A DNA stretch of 60,119 bases from a virus: the IMG/VR virus record IMGVR_UViG_3300025132_000038, positions 1 to 60,119 of that record; one strand, given 5' to 3'. Positions 36,425-46,114 of the stretch are shown here, one piece after another; within the stretch, counting starts at the first letter, position 1; each line of letters opens with the position of its first letter. Below the pieces are notes generated by a model, which ran no database searches, was not told where the DNA came from, and worked only from the letters and a program-made list of their open reading frames with translations. A program made the translations under genes and the position numbers.

Positions 36425-36428
36425 AATG

Positions 36429-36436
36429 CAAAGATA
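36429..36436 (-). promoter_or_regulatory. -7 promoter element (TATCTTTG)
   Basis: TATCTTTG on the minus strand, 5 bases before the 117-residue gene and directly after the terminator T run at 36437-36445. Confidence 0.45.
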
Positions 36437-36463
36437 ATAAAAAAAGGGGACTAGTGTCCCCTT
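36437..36463 (-). terminator. Rho-independent terminator between structural genes
   Basis: On the minus strand the hairpin GGGGACACTAGTCCCC (36446-36461) is followed by a T run. The core is identical to the terminator at 806-831. Confidence 0.85.
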
Positions 36464-36485
36464 CTTTACCTAAGTAGCGATTTAC

Positions 36486-37277
36486 TTAACTCCATGTAAA
36501 AGTTCCTCCCCACTGAACTCCTTGAGTTCCTGATGAAGGATTTACAGGCATCTGCACTGAAACATCCGACCATCTACTTCTCCAAGCAGATAGTGCTACT
36601 TCACTAAATTTAGTAAAATAAGCATCGTCCGTTACCGCATCACCCATAGCAATAGCCAATTTTTGACTTGTTGCACCTCTTTTGTAATGAATAGTTACCT
36701 CACCGTCAGCATCGTTACCTCTAATTTCAGTTACTTTATCTAAGCAAACTTGGTATTGACCGTGTTCACTATTATCTGATAAAATAAAAAAATCGTCACC
36801 TACAATAATTCCTGCAGGATGGTCAATCAAAAGTTCTGTATTGCTAACTACTTTTGTGATAGTGTAATTAAGGTTTGTAGTTGTGTTACAAACTGTGTTA
36901 CCTATTGTAACGTTTGCTCCAAAACCTGCTGCCGATAAATCACACTTAAAAGCATTTGCTGCCGCAATAATACTGTAAGCCGTTCCTGAAGCGGAAAGAC
37001 CTCCTGTACCTGTTGCAGGAACAGCCGAGCCTTGAATACTTAAAACTGTATCACTATCTACTGCTGTTACTATAGCATACGTACGAACTGTATAACTTCC
37101 CGCTGCAGTTGTAATAACTGCATAGTCACCCACATTCACTGTAGTAAGAAAATTTTGTCCTGCTTCGGTTAATTTACCCGCAGTCGCCGCACTTGTTGTA
37201 CCTGAGTCCGCTACAGCCGCATTTGTTGCAGTTGAACCTGGATACAATTTTTGTGGCACATTTATATACTTTGCCAT
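36486..37277 (-). CDS. Putative virion structural protein
   Basis: 263 residues, rich in Ala, Thr, Gly and Val and largely beta-strand by pattern (VNVGDYAVIT, VVSNTELLIDHP). The TVVN-GD-A-I / SNTELLI phrasing is typical of capsid-associated or head decoration proteins. It lies in the capsid module and ends at a strong terminator. Confidence 0.5.
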   Translation of the reverse strand: MAKYINVPQKLYPGSTATNAAVADSGTTSAATAGKLTEAGQNFLTTVNVGDYAVITTAAGSYTVRTYAIVTAVDSDTVLSIQGSAVPATGTGGLSASGTAYSIIAAANAFKCDLSAAGFGANVTIGNTVCNTTTNLNYTITKVVSNTELLIDHPAGIIVGDDFFILSDNSEHGQYQVCLDKVTEIRGNDADGEVTIHYKRGATSQKLAIAMGDAVTDDAYFTKFSEVALSAWRSRWSDVSVQMPVNPSSGTQGVQWGGTFTWS

Positions 37278-37281
37278 AATA

Positions 37282-37614
37282 CTATGCTATTGCAATCGCA
37301 CTAATAGCCACCGCTCCTAAAGGAGTTGTACCTCCCGCAGGGTCTGCGCTAGTAGAAGGTGGTACGAAAGTAAATGCGACATCCGTCCATGGTGTAGTTA
37401 ATGATTCTGCAATTTGTGATTGTAATGAATCACGAAAAAAGTTTGCTAACACTGTTGTACCCACATCCGTGTGAGTAAAGGTAGCTGTGTTCCCACTATT
37501 GTAAGTAATAACTGTAGTTGTTCCATTGGAAACTGTAACCGCAATAACATCACTAGAACTTACATAGAAAGGATTCGTTTGTCCCGTTATAGGGACTGCT
37601 AAAAATTTGTCCAT
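37282..37614 (-). CDS. Putative small virion structural protein
   Basis: 110 residues, beta-rich (FLAVPITGQTNPFYVSSSDV), with a small hydrophobic Ala/Ile C-terminus. It is four bases upstream of the 263-residue structural gene. A 16-bp perfect palindrome and a TATCTTTG box lie in front. Function unknown beyond likely virion association. Confidence 0.5.
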   Translation of the reverse strand: MDKFLAVPITGQTNPFYVSSSDVIAVTVSNGTTTVITYNSGNTATFTHTDVGTTVLANFFRDSLQSQIAESLTTPWTDVAFTFVPPSTSADPAGGTTPLGAVAISAIAIA

Positions 37615-37638
37615 TTGGTAAAAAAATTAAATGGTTAT

Positions 37639-37654
37639 GCGAGAATATTCTCGC
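37639..37654. promoter_or_regulatory. 16-bp perfect palindrome, possible operator
   Basis: GCGAGAATATTCTCGC lies just downstream of the TATCTTTG box at 37657-37664 and upstream of the gene start at 37614. It could bind a dimeric repressor or fold in the leader RNA. Confidence 0.5.
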
Positions 37655-37656
37655 TA

Positions 37657-37664
37657 CAAAGATA
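37657..37664 (-). promoter_or_regulatory. -7 promoter element (TATCTTTG)
   Basis: TATCTTTG on the minus strand, 43 bases before the gene start at 37614, within the tail end of the preceding gene's 3' region. Confidence 0.4.
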
Positions 37665-37666
37665 CA

Positions 37667-38407
37667 CTAATTTTTTAACGACTTTTCTAACAATTTAAAC
37701 GCTTGCTCTCCTTCTTCACTTTGTAAATATGAGCTTACAATATAAACTTCATCTTCACCCGCAGGAATAACCACCATTCTTTTTTTATTAGACTTAGTGT
37801 TAAAGTAAATATCTTTACCTTTTTTTACTATTATCCCATTATCAAAAAACGATTGTACTTGAGCAGTAAACTTTAATTGAGGGTCAGAAATAATATTTAA
37901 AAATTCAGCAGGTTCATTTCTTGCAAAAACTAAAACGTCTCTACGAATTTCTGCTGTAGATTTTTTAGAAACATTTCCAAATAAAACCCTACCCACTTCA
38001 ACTAATTGTTCTACGGATAAAGAACGAGCTTCAACTAAAGCGTCTACTTCTTGATTAAGAACTTCAACTATTTCTTCTGCGTCTTTTTCATTATCAATAA
38101 CCTCAAACATTTTTCCATTTAAAGGGTGTTTTTCTAAAAACTGTTGTAGTATTTGATTATTCTTTCTAACCTGTAATAAGCCGTCCTCAAAAATAATAGC
38201 TTCTAAAATAACGTTCTCATCTTGTTCGTCAACATAAATACTTTTTTGATTAGTAGAATACCTTAGTTCTCTATTAACTCCTGTTTCTTCATCAAAATGT
38301 AATATGGGAAATCTTTTGGTATGTCTTGTAGGTAACATGTAAGAAAGTGGTGTTGAGTCACCTAGTAACCTATAAGCTTTGTTTGTAAATTTTGCTGTTT
38401 TTTTCAT
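37667..38407 (-). CDS. Putative capsid-module protein
   Basis: 246 residues. A basic beta-rich N-terminus (YRLLGDSTPLSYMLPTRHTKR) is followed by an acidic helical region and a basic C-terminus. It is the first gene after the major capsid terminator. No recognised domain; virion association is likely from position. Confidence 0.5.
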   Translation of the reverse strand: MKKTAKFTNKAYRLLGDSTPLSYMLPTRHTKRFPILHFDEETGVNRELRYSTNQKSIYVDEQDENVILEAIIFEDGLLQVRKNNQILQQFLEKHPLNGKMFEVIDNEKDAEEIVEVLNQEVDALVEARSLSVEQLVEVGRVLFGNVSKKSTAEIRRDVLVFARNEPAEFLNIISDPQLKFTAQVQSFFDNGIIVKKGKDIYFNTKSNKKRMVVIPAGEDEVYIVSSYLQSEEGEQAFKLLEKSLKN

Positions 38408-38449
38408 TTCAATTTAATTTAATATAATTTATAATTTAAAAAATAATAA

Positions 38450-38473
38450 GAGTGTCTCCTTAAAGAGACACTC
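38450..38473 (-). terminator. Rho-independent terminator after the major capsid gene
   Basis: Perfect 9-bp arms GAGTGTCTC and GAGACACTC surround a 6-base loop and are followed on the minus strand by TTATTATTTTTT. The hairpin belongs to the same sequence family as the copies at 841, 930 and 58874. Confidence 0.8.
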
Positions 38474-38490
38474 CTATCATCACTCATCAA

Positions 38491-39945
38491 CTATGCGTTG
38501 AATATCACAAAGTTATTTGCACCTAAAGTACAAACACATCTTTCTGATAAGAAGTTCACTTGCATCTCATCAACTGATGAAGTTCGTGCACCTCCTGCTG
38601 AACCTGTTATCCATGTTTTATATCTTCGGTCTTCAGTTTGTGAAGCTCTATATCTAACATGTAAGAAAGGTCTTTTAGCGTTTTTACCAAGAATTTGGTC
38701 ATAAACAGTTGTAGAACCCGCAGGTACTAATAAACCATTTACAGAACCACTTCCTGCTACAGACGATAAACCTCCTCTCATTGTAGGGTCATTTAGGTAT
38801 TTCCAATCAGACTTGTAAAAGTCATATCCTCTACGGAATCCTGTGAATCCTAGATTTAATGCCATTTCTTCGTCATTATCGAATAAACCATAAGAAGTAC
38901 CTCCAGCACCGTAAGAATTTTGTGCTGCTAACATGTCATCAATATCGAAACCGAAATCTCTGTTAACAAATACAACATTCTCCTCGATAGAACCTTGCTT
39001 ATCTAATCTTGAGATAACAGTATCCCAATCAGCTAAAGCTACAGGGTTACCTCCTGCCCAAACGTTTCCTCTTGTATTAACTACATAGAAGATACCTTCA
39101 GAACCTTTGTTACCTACTTGTTCAAAACCTGCACCACCTGTCAAGCCGATTACACCTGAACCTACTTCAGCAGGAACAGCTTCAATCATTGCTGTTTCTA
39201 GGTAATCATCAAAACGTAATCTTGTTTCATGTTCTGATTTTAGATACCATAAGTATCCTGCAGCACCATCTTCAGTAGTAACTTCTACCCATCCGATTTG
39301 TGCCATATCTGAACCTGTAACAGTATACGTGTCTTTAATGATGATTGGTGAATTGTTAAAGAACTCATCGTTAGCTTCTAACGAACCTATCATTCCTGAA
39401 GTTCCTTTTCTAAATTCTGAACCATAAATAAACATTGTAAACGTATCTGCACCTGCTGCAGTCATACCTGCTGCTTCATAGAAGTAAGCAACGAATGTGT
39501 CTGCTGCACCTGCATTTAGAGTCACCTCAGTAATAATACCTTTATTAGATGAACCACCGTTATTATTTTGCATAAAAACAGTTTGACCAACTCTTAATGA
39601 TATATCTGCTGCTGCAGGACTCATAGTGTCATTTACAATAAATGTAGCATTATCTGCTGCTGCTAACGCACCACCACCATTAATAGCTACATTTGTATAC
39701 TTAGTGTGTAACCTTCCTTGTTCAGCCCAAGTAACTTGGTCAGACATTGAAGGCATTTCTGCTCCTACCATTCTTAAGAATGAAGAAACAGTTCTATTAC
39801 CATAACGCTCAAATTCCTTTTCGTAGGTATCAGGCAAATATTGCTGTAACCACGTGAAATCAGCGTTGGTAAGATAATTATAGGGTGCAGCAACTTGCTC
39901 TGAAGCAGGTTGTAACTGATACCCTGGACTTGCTAATAAACTCAT
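38491..39945 (-). CDS. Major capsid protein
   Basis: 484 residues, Ala/Gly-rich with mixed strands and helices. It follows the portal and scaffold-like genes and is closed by its own strong terminator, as expected for a very highly expressed capsid gene. The opening (TWLQQYLPDTYEKEFERYGN) and the C-terminal VNFLSERCVCTLGANNFVIF resemble HK97-fold capsid proteins of Bacteroidota podoviruses. The fold is inferred from position and length. Confidence 0.75.
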   Translation of the reverse strand: MSLLASPGYQLQPASEQVAAPYNYLTNADFTWLQQYLPDTYEKEFERYGNRTVSSFLRMVGAEMPSMSDQVTWAEQGRLHTKYTNVAINGGGALAAADNATFIVNDTMSPAAADISLRVGQTVFMQNNNGGSSNKGIITEVTLNAGAADTFVAYFYEAAGMTAAGADTFTMFIYGSEFRKGTSGMIGSLEANDEFFNNSPIIIKDTYTVTGSDMAQIGWVEVTTEDGAAGYLWYLKSEHETRLRFDDYLETAMIEAVPAEVGSGVIGLTGGAGFEQVGNKGSEGIFYVVNTRGNVWAGGNPVALADWDTVISRLDKQGSIEENVVFVNRDFGFDIDDMLAAQNSYGAGGTSYGLFDNDEEMALNLGFTGFRRGYDFYKSDWKYLNDPTMRGGLSSVAGSGSVNGLLVPAGSTTVYDQILGKNAKRPFLHVRYRASQTEDRRYKTWITGSAGGARTSSVDEMQVNFLSERCVCTLGANNFVIFNA

Positions 39946-39967
39946 AATCTAAATTTTTTAAATATTT

Positions 39968-41101
39968 TTAACTCTTTTTAAAACTCTTTATTCTTAAACC
40001 TCTACCACTATTTTGTGATAAAGATTTAATTTTCATCCCTCCTTTACTTGTTACTTCAGGTGTGTTTCGCGTAGTCATTTTAATATTTTTAGTCTTACGC
40101 ATCACGTCTTCAGCAGCAACCGATTTACCTTGCTCATAAAAGAACTCAGCAAACTTTTGAGGGTTCATGGCCGCAGATAATGCCATGTGGTAATTAGAAG
40201 CATTTTTAATCATCCCGTTTTCATCTAAATGTTTAGATAAAAAATTATTGGGTGTTAATTGTTGTTTCTTTACCTCATCTGCACTACCAGGCGAATAAAC
40301 TAGTTTTTGTTCCCCAATTTTGAACTCAAAACCTTTGAACTCAGGGTTAAAAACTTCATCCGTCTTTTTAATAAAAAACTCACGCTTTTTATTAGTGACT
40401 TCTTCAGCCGTCTTTGCATCTGCCATATATTGCTTATAGTTTTTTAAAATTTCTTTATCCTCATCAGAAACACCTTCTCCCCTTGACTCAAGTGGGCGGC
40501 TATAATCTTCTTTTTGAGAATTGAAGAATTTTTTTGCCTTAGCAATATTTTTTTTCTTCTCTAACTTTTTTCTCCTTATGACATCCGGTTCATCAACCTC
40601 TTTGTCATAAACAAAATCTTTCATCATATAACTTACATCTTCCTCATCCAACCCTTCTTCAGTAGCCATATAATACTGTTTAAGTAGAGTGTCTTCAGGG
40701 AGTTCGTCAAAGTTTTGGTTTAACTTAACGTAATCTTCAAAACCTCTCCCTGTATCTTTTTTATATTTTAAATAAGCTGAAACGTCTTCAGGTAAAGGGT
40801 CTTGTTCTTCCCTTTCCTGAAATAACTCATCAACTGATTTTATTTCTTTATTGTATCTTTCATTTATATGTGAAAGAATATCATTTTCAGTAAACTCCTT
40901 CTTAACTTCTTCCTGAACTTTCTGTGTAGCAGGAGTATCTTGTGCAGGAGTTGCGGGTGGTGTTACCACTTCTTCTTTTGCAACTGCTTCCTGTTGTTGT
41001 TTACTTTCGTGTTTTTCCAAAAGTTCTTTTTCAATTTCTTGATTAGATTTTGGTTCTGCGAGTTTCACCTCTCTTACTTTCATGTTTTTATTTAATTCCA
41101 T
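39968..41101 (-). CDS. Putative scaffolding protein
   Basis: 377 residues, highly charged, with a Glu/Lys/Gln/Pro-rich disordered N-terminal third and helical segments after it, plus a basic Ser/Lys C-terminus (SGRGLRIKSFKKS). Position between portal and major capsid genes and this composition fit a capsid assembly scaffold. A TAACTTTG box lies at 41118. Confidence 0.6.
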   Translation of the reverse strand: MELNKNMKVREVKLAEPKSNQEIEKELLEKHESKQQQEAVAKEEVVTPPATPAQDTPATQKVQEEVKKEFTENDILSHINERYNKEIKSVDELFQEREEQDPLPEDVSAYLKYKKDTGRGFEDYVKLNQNFDELPEDTLLKQYYMATEEGLDEEDVSYMMKDFVYDKEVDEPDVIRRKKLEKKKNIAKAKKFFNSQKEDYSRPLESRGEGVSDEDKEILKNYKQYMADAKTAEEVTNKKREFFIKKTDEVFNPEFKGFEFKIGEQKLVYSPGSADEVKKQQLTPNNFLSKHLDENGMIKNASNYHMALSAAMNPQKFAEFFYEQGKSVAAEDVMRKTKNIKMTTRNTPEVTSKGGMKIKSLSQNSGRGLRIKSFKKS

Positions 41102-41117
41102 TAGATATAATTTTATA

Positions 41118-41125
41118 CAAAGTTA
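41118..41125 (-). promoter_or_regulatory. -7 promoter element (TAACTTTG)
   Basis: TAACTTTG on the minus strand, 17 bases before the scaffold gene start, fits TAnnTTTG. It would drive the scaffold and capsid genes. Confidence 0.45.
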
Positions 41126-41152
41126 ATAATTTTTTTAATAGTAATTTAGACA

Positions 41153-43597
41153 TTATCTAGGCCCAAATTGAGCTAGGTCAAAACCGTCTAAAGTATCTTC
41201 ATTTGATTCAAATTTTTGTGGGGGTAAATTGTTTTTCTTTTGATTTATTAATCTAGCTTGCTGATTATTTTGTTGAGTAATTCTATCAGATTTAGCTTTT
41301 TCTCTTTGAGTCTCTCTACTTTGTAAAGCGTTTTCACTTATGTTTCTTAATTGCATATTATAATCAAACTCCTCTCTCATTAATTGTGATTTCAATTTCG
41401 CTTCACCTTGCATTTTTTGTAACTCATACTGAATCTCTGCTTGCTTTAATTGCAATTTAGATTGTATATCTGCTTGTTGTTTTTGCATAGCTAGTTGAGC
41501 AGCCATTTCTTGAGACTTTAATTGTTGTTGAGCTTGCATAGCTTGTTTTTGCATTATCATTTTTTCCTCCCTATCTTGCTTTTGAACTCTTTTAACTTTT
41601 AAAAGTTGATTAGCTAGCTTCAAGTTTTTTATTTCTCTTATATCAATAGCATCTTCTAAATTAATATCTTGTTTAGATAAAGCCATTTGTATATTAGCCT
41701 CTAGTTGAGCTTTTTGTTCTTCATCTGGGGACAGCTCTATAAAAATACCAAAGTCGTATATATATAAATCTTTTATATCATTTAAAATAGAAACATTATA
41801 CTTTCCTATTTTATTAATAAAAGAATCTTTAAAATCGGAATACTCTAATATATCAGCAATTCTATAAGTCAACCCTTCCGCAAGCCTTCTATATAAAAAT
41901 AAACTACCATCTAAAATATGTCTAGTAGCCGTATTAGAATTAAGAGCAGCTAACTTTTGAACTCCCACTAAAGAATTAGGGTCAGGGGTTGAACCATCTC
42001 TAGCCTCATTAAGTCCTGTTACAGCCCTAATCATTCCTAAATAATGATTATAATTAGCAACTAACATTTGAACCTTTCCTGAACCTGAACTTGTACTTAA
42101 AGGTGTAATAGGCGTTTTCCCATGATTATAGTCACCATCTTGGGTAAAACTTCTCCCTATAACACTCCCTGTTTGGAAGTATAACCGCAAAGCATCTTCA
42201 GGGTTATACTCATTACCTGTTCCTAAATCAATCTCATTTAAGCCGTCTGCATCTATATAAACGCCATCAGGAACAGTTCGTGCGATAACTTGTTGTAATT
42301 TCAAGTGGGTCATTTGTATCAAATCAGCAAAAGGTATCATACGTCTAACTAAAGACTCAATTACACCTTTATACATTCTTGGTGCAACCGCTACGTAATT
42401 TGGTAAAGCGTGTTGATTAGCCGATTTAGGTCTAACCATATTGTGAGCTAATTCCCATTTTAATAAAATATTAGTTCCCATTACCATTACTCCATTATAC
42501 CACACATCTATTGTTTTTTCAACTTTCTCAAAATTACCTTCTTCCATCATTTCTGTTGGAGGATTGAATTGGTCATCCTTTTCAATCATTCTAGTATTCC
42601 CATTGTCGTATTTTTTTTTCTTATAAACTATTTTCTTAGTAGTTTTATAATTAAAATACATTACAGTAGCTGTGTCTTTATAAAAAATATCATTTTCATA
42701 AAACTGTGCAACGTTATAATAGTTATACCAACTCTGACTATATTGAGTAATTTCCTCTAAATCTTCATTAGTTAAACTTTGGTTTATTTTCAAAAGCTCA
42801 GTGATTGGTAAAGTTTTTATTTCCCCCCAATAAAAACAATCTTTAAAATGAGGGTCTTCAGTATAACTGTATACCACATTAGCAGGGTCAACATAACTTA
42901 TTTTAACTCCTGCTCCCTCTAAAAACTCATGTTTCGCAATAGCAATACCTATAGTAGTTAAATCATAATCATATCTTTTTCGTAAATCCTGATACTGATT
43001 TTCCGCAAACATAGTGTCAATAGCTTCTTCTTCTGCAATCTCAATAGCGGGTTTATATTTAAGTTGCATAAATAATTGTAATTCTTCATCTGTCTCAGGA
43101 AGTTCTTCAGGTTCTATACTAAATGGGTCAACCTTTCCTCTTTGTTTAATTTCTTCTAAAATTGGTTTGGCTGCCATTTGCCCTTCAATCATATTTTGAT
43201 ATTTACTTCTTTTTGATTGAGATATAGCATCTTGAGCATACGCCTTTACTTTAAATAACCTATCCGACATTCCATTAACAACTATATCTACAAACTTAGG
43301 TAAGATGGGCACAGGTGTCCAATCTAGGTTTAGGTGAGATAAGTCTCCATCTACTGCAAGCTCATTTTTATATTTAGCTATAGATTGTTCTCCTCTAGCA
43401 TATAATCTTAATCGGTGAAAATCTCTCCACTGACTATAATATCTACAATTAGTTGAGTCTTTACGAAACCATTCGTATTGAATAGCTTGACCTATTTGAA
43501 GTCCATACTCGTCCGTTGCTTTTTTTTCGTCTGAAACAAATTGTGTAGGGAAGGCCGCTTGCTTTATATTTATAGTTACAGGTTTGTTATTCTTCAT
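41153..43597 (-). CDS. Portal protein
   Basis: 814 residues. A long helical/beta body (with the tail-end segment VSILNDIKDLYIYDFGIFIEL) precedes a Gln/Lys/Ala coiled coil at about 670-790 (MQAQQQLKSQEMAAQLAMQK). The gene starts inside the end of the large terminase gene (4-base overlap) and precedes the scaffold-like gene, the standard packaging-to-capsid order. The length is typical of podoviral portals with a long barrel. Confidence 0.75.
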   Translation of the reverse strand: MKNNKPVTINIKQAAFPTQFVSDEKKATDEYGLQIGQAIQYEWFRKDSTNCRYYSQWRDFHRLRLYARGEQSIAKYKNELAVDGDLSHLNLDWTPVPILPKFVDIVVNGMSDRLFKVKAYAQDAISQSKRSKYQNMIEGQMAAKPILEEIKQRGKVDPFSIEPEELPETDEELQLFMQLKYKPAIEIAEEEAIDTMFAENQYQDLRKRYDYDLTTIGIAIAKHEFLEGAGVKISYVDPANVVYSYTEDPHFKDCFYWGEIKTLPITELLKINQSLTNEDLEEITQYSQSWYNYYNVAQFYENDIFYKDTATVMYFNYKTTKKIVYKKKKYDNGNTRMIEKDDQFNPPTEMMEEGNFEKVEKTIDVWYNGVMVMGTNILLKWELAHNMVRPKSANQHALPNYVAVAPRMYKGVIESLVRRMIPFADLIQMTHLKLQQVIARTVPDGVYIDADGLNEIDLGTGNEYNPEDALRLYFQTGSVIGRSFTQDGDYNHGKTPITPLSTSSGSGKVQMLVANYNHYLGMIRAVTGLNEARDGSTPDPNSLVGVQKLAALNSNTATRHILDGSLFLYRRLAEGLTYRIADILEYSDFKDSFINKIGKYNVSILNDIKDLYIYDFGIFIELSPDEEQKAQLEANIQMALSKQDINLEDAIDIREIKNLKLANQLLKVKRVQKQDREEKMIMQKQAMQAQQQLKSQEMAAQLAMQKQQADIQSKLQLKQAEIQYELQKMQGEAKLKSQLMREEFDYNMQLRNISENALQSRETQREKAKSDRITQQNNQQARLINQKKNNLPPQKFESNEDTLDGFDLAQFGPR

Positions 43598-45840
43598 TGC
43601 ATTATTTCACTTGTTAGTCCCTGGTTATTATACCTTGCAAAGTTAACACTTATTTTTGATTGTTTTTGATTTGGAGTATAAAGATGCTTTTGACTAGCCA
43701 TTATAGCAAGCCCTGAACTAATAGTAGCGTCATACGCAGTTCTATTGTTAATATCAAACTTAGCCCAATCTTCTAAAGTTTTACTAAAATACATACTTCC
43801 CATTATATCGCTATCTCTATAAGTTCCTTGTAAATCTAAACCCACATGTTTTTCTATATAAGATTCTACTGCAGCCGCATGAGCTTGTTTAACATCCTCG
43901 GAACTATTAGGAATACCTCCTAACTCTTTTTCTGTTTTAGAAAGTTTCAGGAGTTTTTTATCCGGCCTGTTTATAGAAAAAGCCCTATAACCTCTATTTT
44001 TTAAATGATAAAGTAATCTAGGTTTATTATTCTCCACTAAGATAGGCATACCATAAAACACACAAGCCATTAACACTTCCTCAAAAAATATTTCTGCAGT
44101 TTGTGGTCTTGCTATATATTCTAAAAAAAATTCATTACTCGGAACTTCATCCATGTTAAACTTAGTTAAACCATGTAAAGCGCCATTAGACCCTTTCCCA
44201 CCCACTGTTCCTGATATATCATAAGAGTCACAACCAAAACAACCCAAGTGTTCGTTTCCGGGATATTTGCCCCCTCTACTTTCTATTACGTTATTTTGTA
44301 GTTTTTTTGGAAGTAACCAACTAACTAAAAACCTACCCCTAGAATCCGGACTCCATATTACTTTACTATCTTTAACACCATTAGCCCAACTAAAACTTCC
44401 CCTAGTTAAATGTCGACCTTGAATTAATGAATCGTTATAATCTATTTGTTGGTAAATTTTTGTTAAATTAAATAAAGAAGATTTACTCTCATCTCTAAAA
44501 GCGTGTGACTCTGTTCTGGGAAATTGTCTATAAAACTCATTTAAGGCATCTGCATCCTGCTTTAAAGAATCTACTTCCGCCTTCCAATAATCTACTGCTC
44601 CTTTAGTAATGTACTCACCATCTACACCCATTAACTTCTCCTTAGGAGTATTAAAAACCGGCATACCATACCTATCTATAAAACCCTCCATGTTCCACTC
44701 CATCGGAATAAATAAAGAATACATGCCACTTTTTGTTTGACCATTTTCATTTCTAGTCATCACATTAGAGTCTTCAAATAATTTTTTAAAATTTCCACCC
44801 CCTTTCGCTAAAGCATTAGAAGTAGAACCCATTAAACATTTACCAATAATTCTACTCCCTAATCGTAAACAAGTTTTAGTTACCCTCCAATTATTTAATA
44901 TATTATTAGGTTTTATCCATTTACCACTTTCATCATGTACTAACAATAATAATTTTTCCCCATCATAAGAGTTGTCATCTGTATTTTTCCAATCTATCGT
45001 AGTATCTAATCCATATAACTCATCATTAGCAACGTCATACATGTTTTTTTTAGTAATTTTTGACGCAGGTATTCTAAAAGCTAACTCTGTCTTAGGTTTG
45101 TCCATTCCATCTTGTATGGGTTTAAAAAAGAAAGGAAGTCTACTTGATATGGGAACTACCTTGTCGGTAAACATTTTTTTTGCATCCGAACCTGTTTTAG
45201 ATAATATACCTACTCTTGAGTCTTTTGCTAATGTTCCTACATTTACACACTCCGAAGACCCCATATAAGAAAACCCTGAACGTCTTATTTTTAAATAAGT
45301 CATTCCAAAACTTCTTTTGTCAGCACGACAAGCTTCCCAAAATAAAAAAAATATTCTATTAGCCTCTCGGTAGTCAGGGTACCCCACATCAATATTAGTC
45401 CATTGTAAATACATATAGTGAGAACCTGTTATATAAGTAGGTTGACCTTTATTCATAAACCAATGTCCATCTTCTCTTTTATCAAACTCCTGCTCTATAT
45501 AATCTACCCAATGACTTTTAAATTCTTTGGGAGCATCATTCCATTGAAATATAGAGTTAATCTTAGACAAAGATTTAGGCAACTCTTTTCTTTCCCAATA
45601 CTGTTCTTTTTTATCCTCACTCCGCATGTAACATTCTTTGGGAGCTAGAGGTAATCCTATTATAAGGCCTGAAATATTTATTATTTCACCAATCCTTCCG
45701 GTTTTAGAAATGTTTACAAAATTATATTTTTCATTATATCCATACAACCATGTTCCTCCTCGATTTTTATTAGACAAAACTCGTTGAGGAATATAGTTAT
45801 CTAAAACCTTATATAAATTATTTTGAACGTCTTTCTGCAA
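43594..45840 (-). CDS. Terminase large subunit
   Basis: 748 residues. YLKIRRSGFSYMGSSE (about 180-195) is in the place of a deviant Walker A, LLLLVHDESG with Asp303-Glu304 is the Walker B plus catalytic Glu, and a coupling region follows (GKCLMGSTSNA). The C-terminal half starts a RNase H-like nuclease domain with CFGCDSYDISGTVGGKGS and a later acidic cluster. It would power DNA packaging and cut the concatemer. It overlaps the portal gene by 4 bases and the small-subunit candidate by 23. Confidence 0.82.
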   Translation of the reverse strand: MQKDVQNNLYKVLDNYIPQRVLSNKNRGGTWLYGYNEKYNFVNISKTGRIGEIINISGLIIGLPLAPKECYMRSEDKKEQYWERKELPKSLSKINSIFQWNDAPKEFKSHWVDYIEQEFDKREDGHWFMNKGQPTYITGSHYMYLQWTNIDVGYPDYREANRIFFLFWEACRADKRSFGMTYLKIRRSGFSYMGSSECVNVGTLAKDSRVGILSKTGSDAKKMFTDKVVPISSRLPFFFKPIQDGMDKPKTELAFRIPASKITKKNMYDVANDELYGLDTTIDWKNTDDNSYDGEKLLLLVHDESGKWIKPNNILNNWRVTKTCLRLGSRIIGKCLMGSTSNALAKGGGNFKKLFEDSNVMTRNENGQTKSGMYSLFIPMEWNMEGFIDRYGMPVFNTPKEKLMGVDGEYITKGAVDYWKAEVDSLKQDADALNEFYRQFPRTESHAFRDESKSSLFNLTKIYQQIDYNDSLIQGRHLTRGSFSWANGVKDSKVIWSPDSRGRFLVSWLLPKKLQNNVIESRGGKYPGNEHLGCFGCDSYDISGTVGGKGSNGALHGLTKFNMDEVPSNEFFLEYIARPQTAEIFFEEVLMACVFYGMPILVENNKPRLLYHLKNRGYRAFSINRPDKKLLKLSKTEKELGGIPNSSEDVKQAHAAAVESYIEKHVGLDLQGTYRDSDIMGSMYFSKTLEDWAKFDINNRTAYDATISSGLAIMASQKHLYTPNQKQSKISVNFARYNNQGLTSEIMQ

Positions 45841-46096
45841 AACCTTGTTTAGTATCTATTTGTTTAACGTTATCTAACTCTCTTAAACTTTCTTCCTCGC
45901 CATCTATTCGGTTTAAAATTTCAAACGCATCAAAGATTGCAAGTTTTTTAGTAGCGGCCGCATTTTTTAATCTATCTGCTGCCAACTCGTCTTCGGGGTC
46001 AGGTTTAATTATTTCTTCTTTTGCAACTTTTATTAATTGCCTAACTGCTTTTCTTCCGGCTTCTATAATTTGTTTTTTTAATTCTTTTGAATCCAT
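45818..46096 (-). CDS. Candidate terminase small subunit
   Basis: 92 residues, helical and charged (IIEAGRKAVRQLIKVAKEEI). It lies immediately upstream of the large terminase and overlaps it by 23 bases, the usual place for the small subunit. No DNA-binding motif is obvious, so the call rests on context. Confidence 0.5.
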   Translation of the reverse strand: MDSKELKKQIIEAGRKAVRQLIKVAKEEIIKPDPEDELAADRLKNAAATKKLAIFDAFEILNRIDGEEESLRELDNVKQIDTKQGFAERRSK

Positions 46097-46114
46097 CTAT
46101 TTTTTCAATAAAAT

